From G965267335 sp965267335 (lineage in GTDB: Bacteria > Bacteroidota > Bacteroidia > Cytophagales > JAAEPT01): 64,000 nucleotides of DNA. How positions within the stretch are numbered: the first letter of the stretch is position 1; each line of letters opens with the position of its first letter. The notes under the pieces are model-generated. The model saw nothing but the letters and a program-made list of their open reading frames with translations. It had not been told where the DNA came from and did no database searches. A program made the position numbers and the translations under genes. The DNA lies in contig OZ253953.1 in assembly GCA_965267335.1 (NCBI GenBank), positions 3,348,001 through 3,412,000 of the forward strand. The letters run 5' to 3'. Positions 18,734-27,649 of this stretch are shown one piece after another.

Positions 18734-19246
18734 ATGTCTGAACCTACTATTAAAATCGACCACCCCTGCCCCATATCCTGGGCACATATGCAAAAAAGCA
18801 CAGAGTCGCGAGCCAAATTATGCGAAAGTTGCTCAAAAAAGGTTTATGATTTCACCAGCAGTTCAGATGAAGAGATATACCTCAAGATGAAGCAAGAGCC
18901 TAATTTATGTGGTAAATTCCGAGCTGACCAACTTGCAATCGATCCCTTATCAGAGAAAAAGGCTGGTTACAGATTCCGTTTCATCATCTTGTTGTTCATT
19001 GGAATTCTGGGGCTTCATGTTAAGCCATTGAATGCACAAAGTTCCTTATTGAATGAGAATGACAAAACACACCGTAAAGAAACTGTGCAACAACATAGAA
19101 TCAATGAAAAACCATCAAGAATCTCATCTATAGATAAGAATAAACGAACCAAGGGCATTGTAAGACACCGGCTTTACAGAAGGAACAAACGTCCAATATT
19201 TAGCAGGCGTTACTGGATCGGATGTCCTTCTAAATTTTGGCACTAG
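18734..19246 (+). CDS. Conserved Bacteroidota-type membrane protein of unknown function
   Basis: 170 residues. The N-terminus carries IKIDHPCPISWAHMQ, CESCSKKVYDFT and CGKFRADQ, a Cys pattern (C12, C30, C33, C58 approximately) that recurs in many small Bacteroidota proteins and may bind metal. One transmembrane helix (FRFIILLFIGILGLHV) follows, and then a very basic tail. The function is unknown. Confidence 0.6.
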   Translation: MSEPTIKIDHPCPISWAHMQKSTESRAKLCESCSKKVYDFTSSSDEEIYLKMKQEPNLCGKFRADQLAIDPLSEKKAGYRFRFIILLFIGILGLHVKPLNAQSSLLNENDKTHRKETVQQHRINEKPSRISSIDKNKRTKGIVRHRLYRRNKRPIFSRRYWIGCPSKFWH

Positions 19247-19344
19247 GATATACAAATTGCCCGTAACAGGTTTATAATCTAAACCAGGATAGGAAACCAA
19301 GGACCAATCCCTTATTTTTGCAAGCCGTAATACGGTATTTGAAC

Positions 19345-20091
19345 ATGGTTATTATTATCTTCTTTATAGTACTCTGGTACACTTCATTATTTTCACAAAC
19401 TTTCTTCCTGCACAGATATGCTGCCCATAGAATGTTTACAATGAACAAATTCTGGGAGCGCTTTTTCTTTGTATTCACATTTATTACTCAAGGACCTAGC
19501 TACCTCAGTCCATGGGTGTACGGAGCCTTGCACCGTATGCACCATTCCTATGCAGACACTGAAAAGGACCCCCATTCCCCTAAATATGATGGAAACATAT
19601 TCAAAATGATGTGGAAGACCCGTAGGGTCTATCTTGACATACTCCGAAATAAGGTTCAGTTAGATGAAAAGTTTACTCAAAACCTACCAAAGTGGGGATG
19701 GTTTGACCTGATGGGTAATATGATCTTTGTTCGCATCTTGTGGGCAGTAGGTTACGGTGTGTTCTTTTACTTCTTTGTCACAGCACCCTGGCAATGGGCA
19801 TTACTCCCGCTTTGCATCATTATGGGACCACTTCACGGAGCGATTATCAATTGGTTTGCTCATACTCTGGGATACAGAAATTTCAAGGTAAAAGACACCT
19901 CGGTGAACATGGTGCCTTGGGATCTCTTGATGATGGGCGAAGGCTTACATAACAACCATCATAAAAGGGGAACATCAATGAATTTTGCCTACAAATGGTG
20001 GGAGTTTGATCCGACCTATCCATTCATTGTGGTTTTTAAGGCGGTAGGCATTATCAAACCACACCCCACGGCCTCACAAAGGGATTATTAA
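19345..20091 (+). CDS. Acyl-CoA/fatty-acid desaturase, membrane di-iron
   Basis: 248 residues from ATG 19345. The three histidine boxes of the delta-9 type are present: HRYAAHR (near residue 23), HRMHH (near 70) and HNNHH (near 205), which bind the di-iron centre. Four hydrophobic segments surround them. It inserts a double bond in acyl chains of membrane lipids. The frame starts upstream at a TTG (19318), but the ATG is preferred. No electron-donor gene lies next to it. Confidence 0.9.
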   Translation: MVIIIFFIVLWYTSLFSQTFFLHRYAAHRMFTMNKFWERFFFVFTFITQGPSYLSPWVYGALHRMHHSYADTEKDPHSPKYDGNIFKMMWKTRRVYLDILRNKVQLDEKFTQNLPKWGWFDLMGNMIFVRILWAVGYGVFFYFFVTAPWQWALLPLCIIMGPLHGAIINWFAHTLGYRNFKVKDTSVNMVPWDLLMMGEGLHNNHHKRGTSMNFAYKWWEFDPTYPFIVVFKAVGIIKPHPTASQRDY

Positions 20092-20149
20092 CAGCATTGG
20101 GTGACCTTTTAGTCTGGAGGGCACTAAGGGTAGACTTCATCCTGTTACA

Positions 20150-20848
20150 ATGAGATTATACCTTTCATTTTTAGTAGTTCTGGCTATTTCCTGCACAAGT
20201 CCTGAAAAAAAATATGATGAGGAGGTAAGACAAAAACCGGTTATATCCAAAGCAGGAATCGATTCTGTTCTAAATGCATTGAATACCGTTGTCTTTAAGA
20301 ACCTTCCCGAAGATTATGTGAAGTATGCAGAGCTAAAGAACTATCCGAAGATTTACAGGAATAAAAGATGGCACGTTGTGGTTGGCAAGGATATGTACAA
20401 ATACCTGGTTGGTAGCTTCAGAGTTATGGATTTCCTTCCTGAGGACAAATATTACTCAAAAAAGGACACGCAATACTTGCTCATTGACAAAAGGGTACTT
20501 TACAAATTTCTGGATTTGCAAAACGCTTTAAGACAGAAAAACCATGACCCTTATGCCTTTAAAGTATATAATGGATTTCGACATCCAGCGTACAACGACA
20601 AACGAGGAGGAGCACTACACAGTCGACACTTATATGGAGAAGCCATTGACATCAAGGTAAAGGACATCAACAGGGATGGAAAAGCAGACCAGGCTGACAA
20701 GAAGATCGTTCAAGACCTTTTAGAAAACAAAATTATTGCTAACAGTGGCGGAGTTGGACGATATCTAAAGACCATGAATCTGCATTTTGATGTGCGAGGC
20801 TATGGAGCACGATGGAATAGTTATTCAAGAGAAAAGGGGTCCCAATAA
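20150..20848 (+). CDS. M15-like (YcbK/DUF882-type) peptidase, probable lipoprotein
   Basis: 232 residues. MRLYLSFLVVLAISC is a plausible lipoprotein signal (Cys 15). The catalytic half contains KVYNGFRHPAYN, then GGALHSRHLYGEAIDIKV and MNLHFDVRGYG, giving the SRHxxGxAxD and HxD ligands of zinc D,D-/L,D-carboxypeptidases of the M15A/YcbK group. Between them is a DINRDGKADQADKKIV segment that looks like an EF-hand/dockerin loop, which may bind calcium. It probably trims cell-wall peptides. Confidence 0.8.
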   Translation: MRLYLSFLVVLAISCTSPEKKYDEEVRQKPVISKAGIDSVLNALNTVVFKNLPEDYVKYAELKNYPKIYRNKRWHVVVGKDMYKYLVGSFRVMDFLPEDKYYSKKDTQYLLIDKRVLYKFLDLQNALRQKNHDPYAFKVYNGFRHPAYNDKRGGALHSRHLYGEAIDIKVKDINRDGKADQADKKIVQDLLENKIIANSGGVGRYLKTMNLHFDVRGYGARWNSYSREKGSQ

Positions 20849-20900
20849 CTACCATTCAACAATAACTACAAATCTCATTCCTTCAAACTATCAAGTCGTG

Positions 20901-21929
20901 CTACTCGTTGGCAATTAACTTATCTATAATTTCATCTAATACAGCCTCGTTTTCCGAAACAAAACTCAGTCCATCTTCATGAAGTGCTTGCAGGTTCTTC
21001 TCTGATGCGTCATCCATCTCATTATTAGCACTTCGGATTTGCGGTTCAAGCCGATAATAATTATCCCTATCTCCCTCACCAAGAGTATCAAAAATTAGCT
21101 TCAATTGATAATGCACGGTTTCAGAGTTTCCTGACATCATAATATCGATAATCGGTTGAATCCAACCAATCATACCACTATTCTTCATATCATCATATTT
21201 ATAGCTTTTCTCTACAGAGCCGGTTCCAATAGACACAATCATCATATCTTTTGCCGTGGGCTTGTTGGGCTTACCATGACTGAGGTCCTCGAAATTTATT
21301 GTTCTCGCTTCTGCATAAGCACACAAAGCAGGATTATTAGCAAATACACCTCCGTCAATCAAGGGAAATGGAGCTCCGAACAAAGACTTAACCCTTGCCG
21401 GCTCGAAATAGGTAGGTGCGGCTGAAGTTGATCTGGCTACATCTTTGACGAAATAATCATATAAGTCTGATTCAGCATCATGACTAGTAAAGAATTTTGC
21501 TTCTCTTTTTTCTATGTCGTAGGCAGGGACCAGACATGGTTTCAACAATTCACTTAGCTTGGTGTCTTTGAAATATTCCGCAAGTTGTTTCTCTAGCGCT
21601 TTTTCAGAATATTTTTCATCACTTAGCCCACCAATTGACATTATTTTTTTCCTGAATCCTACATCAAATATTTCACCCCCCTTTTTCAAATAAATATCTA
21701 ATGCTTTTGATGCTGAATATTTCGGTTTCCCAGTCTCATCCGGAACCAGGTACAGGCAGGTTAAAATCCCCCCTGTACTCGTACCAGCGATCATATCGAA
21801 ATATTCCGATAATTTTACACCTGCCCCTTTTTTTTCCTGAAGTTTTCTCTCAATATAATTTAAGATCGTACCAGGCAGCACTCCTCGAATGCCTCCCCCA
21901 TCTATTGATAATATTCTGATTTTAGACAT
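20901..21929 (-). CDS. Patatin-like phospholipase
   Basis: About 343 residues from ATG 21929. Signatures are the oxyanion loop DGGGIRG (about 10-16), GTSTGG with nucleophile S51, and the catalytic IDGGVFANNP with D192. It hydrolyses acyl esters of membrane lipids, and there is no signal peptide, so it is cytosolic. The GGGIRG start resembles CapV-type effectors, but no CD-NTase or other anti-phage gene is present in the window. It overlaps or abuts the next gene (stop at 21934), forming a trio with the amidase gene. Confidence 0.9.
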   Translation of the reverse strand: MSKIRILSIDGGGIRGVLPGTILNYIERKLQEKKGAGVKLSEYFDMIAGTSTGGILTCLYLVPDETGKPKYSASKALDIYLKKGGEIFDVGFRKKIMSIGGLSDEKYSEKALEKQLAEYFKDTKLSELLKPCLVPAYDIEKREAKFFTSHDAESDLYDYFVKDVARSTSAAPTYFEPARVKSLFGAPFPLIDGGVFANNPALCAYAEARTINFEDLSHGKPNKPTAKDMMIVSIGTGSVEKSYKYDDMKNSGMIGWIQPIIDIMMSGNSETVHYQLKLIFDTLGEGDRDNYYRLEPQIRSANNEMDDASEKNLQALHEDGLSFVSENEAVLDEIIDKLIANE

Positions 21930-21933
21930 AGAA

Positions 21934-22380
21934 TTAATCATTATGACCGCTCAACCAGTCACCTATTTCAATAAATTTATCAATCTTTTCATCATCTTTA
22001 TCATTGGTAACAAATACCGTAATCGCAATAAGAATAAGCCTGATGTACTTCCACACATCGTGCATTTTTTCTTGAAAAGCAGAATTATCCTCACCAGTAT
22101 TGGCGATATCATCACCAAGTAGAATGACTTCATTAATTTTAGTGTCAAGCTTTTTTCCAGAGAGTTTCATACTCACAACAAATTCAAGCCCTGACCTGAC
22201 CCCTGGCCAATACTCCTGAAATTTTTCTTGGTAATCAGGTGCACTCCCATCCTCTGGCATATCAGGAGTTTGTTTTACTCTTTCTATGAACTCTTTGAAT
22301 TTCTCTTTTCTCAGCGCTTTACGGGCACTCCGCAGTTCCCTATTTTTCTTCCTTCTAGCTTTACGTTCTTCCTTTGTCAT
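21934..22380 (-). CDS. Unknown protein between patatin and amidase genes
   Basis: 148 residues. The first 30 are very basic and helical (KARRKKNRELRSARKALRKEK). A middle segment, SGLEFVVSMKLSGKKLDTKINEVI, is followed by a hydrophobic stretch (VWKYIRLILIAITVFVT) that could be one membrane helix, then an acidic tail. No family is recognised. It sits between a lipase and a peptidoglycan amidase on the same strand, with 4-13 bp gaps, so it is probably part of the same operon. Confidence 0.65.
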   Translation of the reverse strand: MTKEERKARRKKNRELRSARKALRKEKFKEFIERVKQTPDMPEDGSAPDYQEKFQEYWPGVRSGLEFVVSMKLSGKKLDTKINEVILLGDDIANTGEDNSAFQEKMHDVWKYIRLILIAITVFVTNDKDDEKIDKFIEIGDWLSGHND

Positions 22381-22393
22381 GACACATTTTTTA

Positions 22394-23425
22394 TTAGTCC
22401 AAATATTTAGCTGAAACCCACTTTTCTGAGGGGCTTATTTTTCTCCAGTTCGTACTCCTTTCGTAGATAAAAACAGAATCATCTTGCTTTAACTTATCAA
22501 TAACGGTGAACTTGACTCCGGGCCCAGAACGCACATTTAATTCAGCCGCTGTTACCCTGGCTTGTTCAAGTCTTCGTACGTACTTGGCACTGACCCAATG
22601 ATTATCACCTTCCAGCTTGTACCACCCGTCTTTTTCCTTATGGATGGTAACTACTGTTCCAAATTCGACCTTACCGACTTTGGGGTACTTTGCTCCCGCC
22701 CCTCCACGAATATTGAGTACTTGTGCCGTTACAATACCCAACTGAAGTTCTGCACCTTGGACAAAATCACTCTGAATTTCCTTAATTACTGTTTTTACAT
22801 TACGATCACCTCCACTTTTGTTGGCCAACAATTCTTTTCTGACCAATGGAATAAATTTATCGGTGGCATCCGTGACTTTATTCCCCCCGAAAAAGTTTGT
22901 ACCGGGACAGCTCTTGGTGGTTCCATTACCGTCTCTTCTTTTTCCTGTCACTAAATCATACCAATGATGATAGACTATAGTGTCTATATCCGGAGTAAGA
23001 TTATAGCGATGACATAACACAGCATTCACATGAATTATGCAATGCTTATGTTCTTCAGTCATATTATCACCACTCAAGTCGAAATTGCCAAGGTGTTCAA
23101 TACATATACCTCTTGAATTAACTCCTTTGATACCTGCCGGGATTTTATCTAGTGGACGGCATATCGCTACCTTACCATCTGGAAACGTAGTGATATTCTG
23201 GGCAATATCACTCCAACCATTGTTATTCACATGGTACTCTTTCATTGCTGTTAACTTCTCAAAATGATTTGTGCCATCAAAATGTGTGTATGATGGTATA
23301 TAAGTATGATGATTCTGGATAAGATTCACGGACCTGTAAAGCGTCTGATCATTTAGCCAGTCACTAAATTCGGAGCTATCAAGCAAAACAAACCCATTCT
23401 TAGTTTTCATAGTAATTGCCGGCAC
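22394..23425 (-). CDS. N-acetylmuramoyl-L-alanine amidase (amidase_2) with two SH3 domains
   Basis: 343 residues. The amidase_2 core has MKEYHVNNNGWSDIAQNITTF, with the zinc-ligand His, and then HHWYDLVTG and KSCPGTNFF near residue 175-195, supplying the second His and Cys/Asp region. Two bacterial SH3 (SH3b) modules follow (VLNIRGGAGAKYPKVG, LNVRSGPGVKFTVID), which bind peptidoglycan. It cleaves the MurNAc-L-Ala bond. No signal peptide is visible at its N-terminus, which is odd for a wall enzyme; it may leave by lysis or a special secretion route. An in-frame internal ATG exists at 23410. Confidence 0.8.
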   Translation of the reverse strand: MPAITMKTKNGFVLLDSSEFSDWLNDQTLYRSVNLIQNHHTYIPSYTHFDGTNHFEKLTAMKEYHVNNNGWSDIAQNITTFPDGKVAICRPLDKIPAGIKGVNSRGICIEHLGNFDLSGDNMTEEHKHCIIHVNAVLCHRYNLTPDIDTIVYHHWYDLVTGKRRDGNGTTKSCPGTNFFGGNKVTDATDKFIPLVRKELLANKSGGDRNVKTVIKEIQSDFVQGAELQLGIVTAQVLNIRGGAGAKYPKVGKVEFGTVVTIHKEKDGWYKLEGDNHWVSAKYVRRLEQARVTAAELNVRSGPGVKFTVIDKLKQDDSVFIYERSTNWRKISPSEKWVSAKYLD

Positions 23426-23729
23426 GCTGAGTACGATATATGCCTACCATATCAGTTTGAGTGATAGTCTTTCTTCGCCCAACGATTGGTATAAGTTCCA
23501 GGTAAATTATCGAATGATAACCTAAATAAAAAGCCTGGAGATTTACTACCATGTAAGTATTCAGCTTGTTCTTCATGTTATCCATCTAATACCAATGAAT
23601 ACAGCCCCAACAAGAAAATTACCCCATGTAATAAAAACAATGTAGTTGCCTAAATCTTCTCCCCATAACCTTTCTACTATTGCATACTTAAAGCATGATT
23701 TATTATCTTACCTTACTAAACTTAGATTT

Positions 23730-24143
23730 ATGAAAAAATACTTCTCATTAATCATTACTCTAATTGCATTCACAGCAAGCTCCCGGGCACAAAGGTCCAT
23801 TTCGCCTTCTTTTTCTCTTGACAATCAAGCAATCAGCAAGTACGGAATCAACATTTCTGATACGTCCAACTCTTGCAGGCTAGTGTTGCAATTTGAAGAT
23901 TCAACCATTACAGTCTATAAGGGTGATATTATCCTGGTAAGAGGAAGCCGCCCGGTAAGAACAATGGTTTTAAAGGGAAACCAAATAACAATAAAAAGAA
24001 TAATGACAGGTGCACGAGTAGGAGACAGACTAATGGTCAGCCTGAATATCCTTGCCAAACCAAACTCGGAAGGACAGCTCATCACAAAGAGAGTATCCAA
24101 GTACTATACTTTTCCCATTTTAAAAGAGGAGGAAACCGAGTAA
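23730..24143 (+). CDS. Small exported protein, possible GldM C-terminal-like domain
   Basis: 137 residues from ATG 23730, with a signal peptide ending SSRAQ. The mature part reads SKYGINISDTSNSCRL, VRTMVLKGNQITIKRIMTGARVGDRLMVSLNIL. This is weakly like a GldM C-terminal Ig-type domain of T9SS/gliding machines (a short beta domain ending in a sorting-like tail). I hold this loosely. The following DUF1801 gene begins 50 bp later. Confidence 0.55.
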   Translation: MKKYFSLIITLIAFTASSRAQRSISPSFSLDNQAISKYGINISDTSNSCRLVLQFEDSTITVYKGDIILVRGSRPVRTMVLKGNQITIKRIMTGARVGDRLMVSLNILAKPNSEGQLITKRVSKYYTFPILKEEETE

Positions 24144-24193
24144 GTTATTCTCTTCAAAACTGACTCCCAATCTATCAAAACAGCGCATAAACA

Positions 24194-24664
24194 ATGAAAA
24201 TCGAAGCAACATCGCCTGACAATTATATTGAGCAACTTCCGGAAGACAGAAAAGCAGCACTCAATAAAATGCGACAGACCATACTTGAAAACCTCCCTAC
24301 CGGTTTTGAAGAAACAATGAGTTACGGCATGATTGGGTATGTTGTACCTCACTCCATTTATCCGGAAGGATATCATTGTGATCCTAAATTGCCACTACCC
24401 TTCATGAGCATTGCATCACAAAAGAATTTTGTCGCCCTCTACCATATGGGAATCTACGCCATCCCGAATGTAATGGACTGGTTTGTTACTGAGTACCCTA
24501 AACATTGTGGCACAAAGCTTGATATGGGAAAGAGCTGTATCAGATTTAAAAAACTTGATGATATTCCTTATAAGCTGATTGCCGAACTTACCTCCAAAAT
24601 CAGCGTAGACGATTGGATTCAGGTTTACGATGATAGTTATAAAAACCGACATAAGAAGAAATGA
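24194..24664 (+). CDS. DUF1801 (YdhG/CyaY-like fold) protein
   Basis: 156 residues. The sequence EQLPEDRKAALNKMRQTILENLPTGFEETMSYGMIGYVVP and LGMGKSCIRFKKLDDIPYKLIAELT are typical of DUF1801. The family is small and cytosolic with no settled function. Its stop overlaps the ATG of the SH3 lipoprotein by 4 bp, so the two are translated together. A second, different DUF1801 protein closes the same operon. Confidence 0.85.
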   Translation: MKIEATSPDNYIEQLPEDRKAALNKMRQTILENLPTGFEETMSYGMIGYVVPHSIYPEGYHCDPKLPLPFMSIASQKNFVALYHMGIYAIPNVMDWFVTEYPKHCGTKLDMGKSCIRFKKLDDIPYKLIAELTSKISVDDWIQVYDDSYKNRHKKK

Positions 24665-25527
24665 AAAAGCTACTTCTACTAACATCAATAGTTGTATTAT
24701 TTGGTTGCAGTGATCAAACAAACAACTCACAAACAGAACAGAACGAGGCTATTGAGGAAATAGAAACCAATGAACCAATTGCTGAGGCAGCTGATGAGAA
24801 TAAAGAAAAAACTACCGAACCTATAAAAGATAATTCACTATATGTATTGGCGGATGTGTTGAATGTAAGAAGCGGCCCATCACTAAATGACGAAGTAGTA
24901 ACAAAAGCAAAGTTCGGAGATCAACTTACCGACTTAGAAGAAACTGGTAAAGAATACATAAAAATTACCTGGCAGGGTTTTCCTTATAATGAAAAGATGA
25001 GAAAGGTAAAACTGAGTAACGGAACCATCGGATGGGCTTATTCTGCTATGATAGGTGATCAAGACAAACTAAAAGCTCACCAATCTGCTATCAACCTCAG
25101 AAAAGAGTTTCCCAAATTATCTGACTATGAAGGTTTTAATGTTGATCTAGAAATGAACAACGGAAATCCCTTTGTCTGGGAACTTTGTGAATGCAGTGAG
25201 CTCGGACTTGTTGTGTACTTTCATTACAGAGGGTATTTACTGGAAAAACCACAGATTATGATCCTTGAATGTGGAGCCGGATATCCAATTGATGTTGATA
25301 AGGTAGAAAGCACAACTTATAATGGACAGCCAGCTATTAAAGCCACAGGTAAATCAGGAAGCACGAAAGCATCCATAATACTTTACAAAACTAAGGAAGC
25401 TGACTATCAGGTGACCAACTATATTCTCAACACCAGTAAAACTACCCGACAGACTCTTAATTACAAATACAGAGATAAAGTAGATACAAAACAAGAGGAT
25501 TGTGAGGGGCTTTACGATGGATACTAG
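24661..25527 (+). CDS. SH3-domain lipoprotein
   Basis: 288 residues. The lipobox LFGC puts the lipidated Cys near residue 16. A Thr/Glu/Asn-rich linker follows, then a bacterial SH3b domain (YVLADVLNVRSGPSLNDEVVTKAKFGD, near 60-130). The C-terminal half (YEGFNVDLEMNNGNPFVWELCECSEL...) is unassigned. It should sit in the outer membrane or periplasm and may bind cell wall. It is tightly coupled to both neighbouring DUF1801 genes (4 and 11 bp overlaps). Confidence 0.75.
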   Translation: MKKLLLLTSIVVLFGCSDQTNNSQTEQNEAIEEIETNEPIAEAADENKEKTTEPIKDNSLYVLADVLNVRSGPSLNDEVVTKAKFGDQLTDLEETGKEYIKITWQGFPYNEKMRKVKLSNGTIGWAYSAMIGDQDKLKAHQSAINLRKEFPKLSDYEGFNVDLEMNNGNPFVWELCECSELGLVVYFHYRGYLLEKPQIMILECGAGYPIDVDKVESTTYNGQPAIKATGKSGSTKASIILYKTKEADYQVTNYILNTSKTTRQTLNYKYRDKVDTKQEDCEGLYDGY

Positions 25528-25897
25528 CAAACAAGATCAACTAGAAAATTTTTACCTCAACCAACCTGAACCCAACAAGAGTTGTTTTCTTACTTTACGG
25601 GATGTAATTCTGTCTATGGATCAAAACGTTACCAACGAGCTCAAGTATGGAATGCCCTGCTTTAGCTATAAAGGAAAAATGTTTTGCTACCTCTGGAAAG
25701 ATAAGAAAACAGACCAACCTTATATCCTATTTGTTGAGGGCAAACATCTCAACAACCCGCTTCTCAAAACTGGTAGCAGGGCAAGGATGAAGGTATTAAA
25801 CATAAATCCACTGGAGGACCTTCCAATTGATCTTATAAAACTATTGTTAGCTGAGGCCATAGAACTTTACAAAAACGGAACAATTAAGATAAAATGA
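25517..25897 (+). CDS. DUF1801 protein, second copy
   Basis: 126 residues from ATG 25517, which overlaps the lipoprotein stop by 11 bp. NVTNELKYGMPCFSYKGKMFCYLWKDKKTDQPYILFVEGKHLNNP is the DUF1801 core. It differs strongly from the copy at 24194, so this is not a recent duplication. It is probably the third gene of the 24194-25897 operon. Confidence 0.8.
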   Translation: MDTSKQDQLENFYLNQPEPNKSCFLTLRDVILSMDQNVTNELKYGMPCFSYKGKMFCYLWKDKKTDQPYILFVEGKHLNNPLLKTGSRARMKVLNINPLEDLPIDLIKLLLAEAIELYKNGTIKIK

Positions 25898-25923
25898 CCG
25901 TTAGCCTTTCGAGACTATAAAAC

Positions 25924-26931
25924 TTACTCTTTGTATATCTTTTTAAGCAAGGCCTTTATTCTGTCATCAGATTGATCGGCATGATCCAAAAAAGACTTAG
26001 CATCTTTCATCTCACGTATCTCTTTCTTCTTATGCAGTTCCTGCAGTGCATAAAAGTAGCTTACGACTGCTTCAGTGTAAAGCGCATTGTAGGTTTTGTC
26101 ATTAGTTTTAAACCTTGTATTCAACAGGTTTGAAGCCATCCTCACCACACCTTTGTAGTTTTCTGATTCCAGCAAATCTGGCGTTCGTCCCGTAACGTAC
26201 ATAGCCAGACAGGCATTAAATTCATTAAATAAGGAATCAAATGATTTAGAGGATTCTTCCCTCAATTCAGCATCAACCCAGTCCGAATGTTCTGAGTTCA
26301 ACTCTACATTAGGGTTTTTCTTAAATAACTTAAAGAATTCCTGATCTCGTTGAGCATTATAAAGAGCTATCAGTTGCATGAGTTTGAGCTCTCTGGTTTC
26401 AAATCTAAGTTCATCATACAACGAAAGAAATTCTTCGTATTGCTTATTCTCAAATGCGCTCAGAGCCTTCTGATATCCGGCTAATCCTTTATATCTTACT
26501 TGAGTGGTTATTACTGTATTACTTCTATAGTTGCTAAATGATATCATAAGCTTAAAAAAAGTTTCTTTTGGTCCATCAAACTTACCCTGACGAATCAACG
26601 TTTTCACTGAATCTTTAAGCCAATTAATCTTTACTGTATCTGACTCCAGCAATACAGACTTGCTAAATATTTTACTACGGTTCTTTAGAATGAATATTTC
26701 TGCCTTCACCGGTTTTTCCTTATCGGGTCGGTTCATGCAATCGCCACATTCATGCATCAAAAGAATATCCTGCCGCATTTCGGACAAATACTCAAACGTA
26801 CAATAATTGTTTTGTACCTTATGCTTCCCTTCAAATCGTTGATTACAAGTACCTAAATCCAGTTTTTGTGCTTTGCCAAAACAAGGGATCAACAATAAAA
26901 TCGTAGCAAATAAGAGGTAGGAAATTTTCAT
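25924..26931 (-). CDS. Exported protein of unknown function
   Basis: 335 residues from ATG 26931, with a signal peptide ending FGKAQ. The mature part has a Cys pair (HECGDCMN) near residue 70 and then helical, TPR-like segments (KALSAFENKQYEEFLSLYDELRFETRELKLMQLIALYNAQRDQEFFKLF). No family is recognised. It is divergent from the gene at 27079. Confidence 0.6.
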   Translation of the reverse strand: MKISYLLFATILLLIPCFGKAQKLDLGTCNQRFEGKHKVQNNYCTFEYLSEMRQDILLMHECGDCMNRPDKEKPVKAEIFILKNRSKIFSKSVLLESDTVKINWLKDSVKTLIRQGKFDGPKETFFKLMISFSNYRSNTVITTQVRYKGLAGYQKALSAFENKQYEEFLSLYDELRFETRELKLMQLIALYNAQRDQEFFKLFKKNPNVELNSEHSDWVDAELREESSKSFDSLFNEFNACLAMYVTGRTPDLLESENYKGVVRMASNLLNTRFKTNDKTYNALYTEAVVSYFYALQELHKKKEIREMKDAKSFLDHADQSDDRIKALLKKIYKE

Positions 26932-27078
26932 TATATAATTATTTGGGTAGCCAGACCAATATACAAATATCTTAGTTTTTGGTTGAATCAGACCAATATC
27001 ATTACAATTCCTGAGAAATATCATAATTCCTTTTTAGTCGAATTAACACTTTTACAAAAAAAAGACAAAACACTAATT

Positions 27079-27498
27079 ATGAATAATACTATAGAGATAA
27101 ACCAGGGAGAAATACTTATTAAGCTAGAATCTCCCAAGTCAGGGAAGCTCACATTTGAAGAGCTTGGACTGAAAAACGAAGATTTGAACCTAGAAAGTGG
27201 CCTACTAAGGTTAGTTATTGATTTGGAAGACATAGGTGAGCATCACTATTATAAAGTTCCTACCATTGAAGTTTTTTATAAAGAAAAAGTAGCAGAAACT
27301 CATTGGCAATGTGACTTTAATGAAGAAACAATATTGGATAAAACTGACCACTACGGTAACTCGACAGTAATACTCCTTGATAGGAATAAATTAAGTAGCC
27401 TTGAACACCATCATCAGAACAAATTAATCCTGCACGCAGAGTTTCCGAAACCCGTGCACCTCGTAGCGGACAAATCATTTATAACGTTTTTCAATTAA
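27079..27498 (+). CDS. Unknown small cytosolic protein
   Basis: 139 residues from ATG 27079; the frame begins at 26983 but that region overlaps the upstream divergent gene control region. It is acidic and beta-rich (INQGEILIKLESPKSGKLTFEELGLKNEDLNLESGLLRLVIDLEDIGEHHYYKV). No signal peptide and no known domain. A clear terminator follows at 27527-27557. Confidence 0.55.
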   Translation: MNNTIEINQGEILIKLESPKSGKLTFEELGLKNEDLNLESGLLRLVIDLEDIGEHHYYKVPTIEVFYKEKVAETHWQCDFNEETILDKTDHYGNSTVILLDRNKLSSLEHHHQNKLILHAEFPKPVHLVADKSFITFFN

Positions 27499-27526
27499 CC
27501 GATAGAGCATATTAGTCTGTAAAATT

Positions 27527-27557
27527 AGGGTAACTCAGATCGGGTTACCTTTTTTTA
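27527..27557 (+). terminator. Intrinsic terminator
   Basis: A stem GGTAAC/GTTACC (plus wobble pairs) around 27527-27551 is followed by a run of T. It lies 29 bp after the stop at 27498 and before the porin gene. Confidence 0.7.
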
Positions 27558-27649
27558 TTTTTTGTCACATTTATTCAAACGTATCGAAATTTTGTAGGGT
27601 GAGAGGATTTCACATATAATTTTTAAATTGCGAATGAACTGCACCCATT

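Noticed and set aside
20901..23425. CBASS anti-phage system
   Set aside because: The patatin protein looks like CapV in its motifs, but no CD-NTase, TerS-like or Cap gene is in the neighbourhood.
23400..23585. 61-codon minus-strand frame before the amidase gene
   Set aside because: No signal or domain; overlaps the amidase start. It could be a leader peptide but there is no support.
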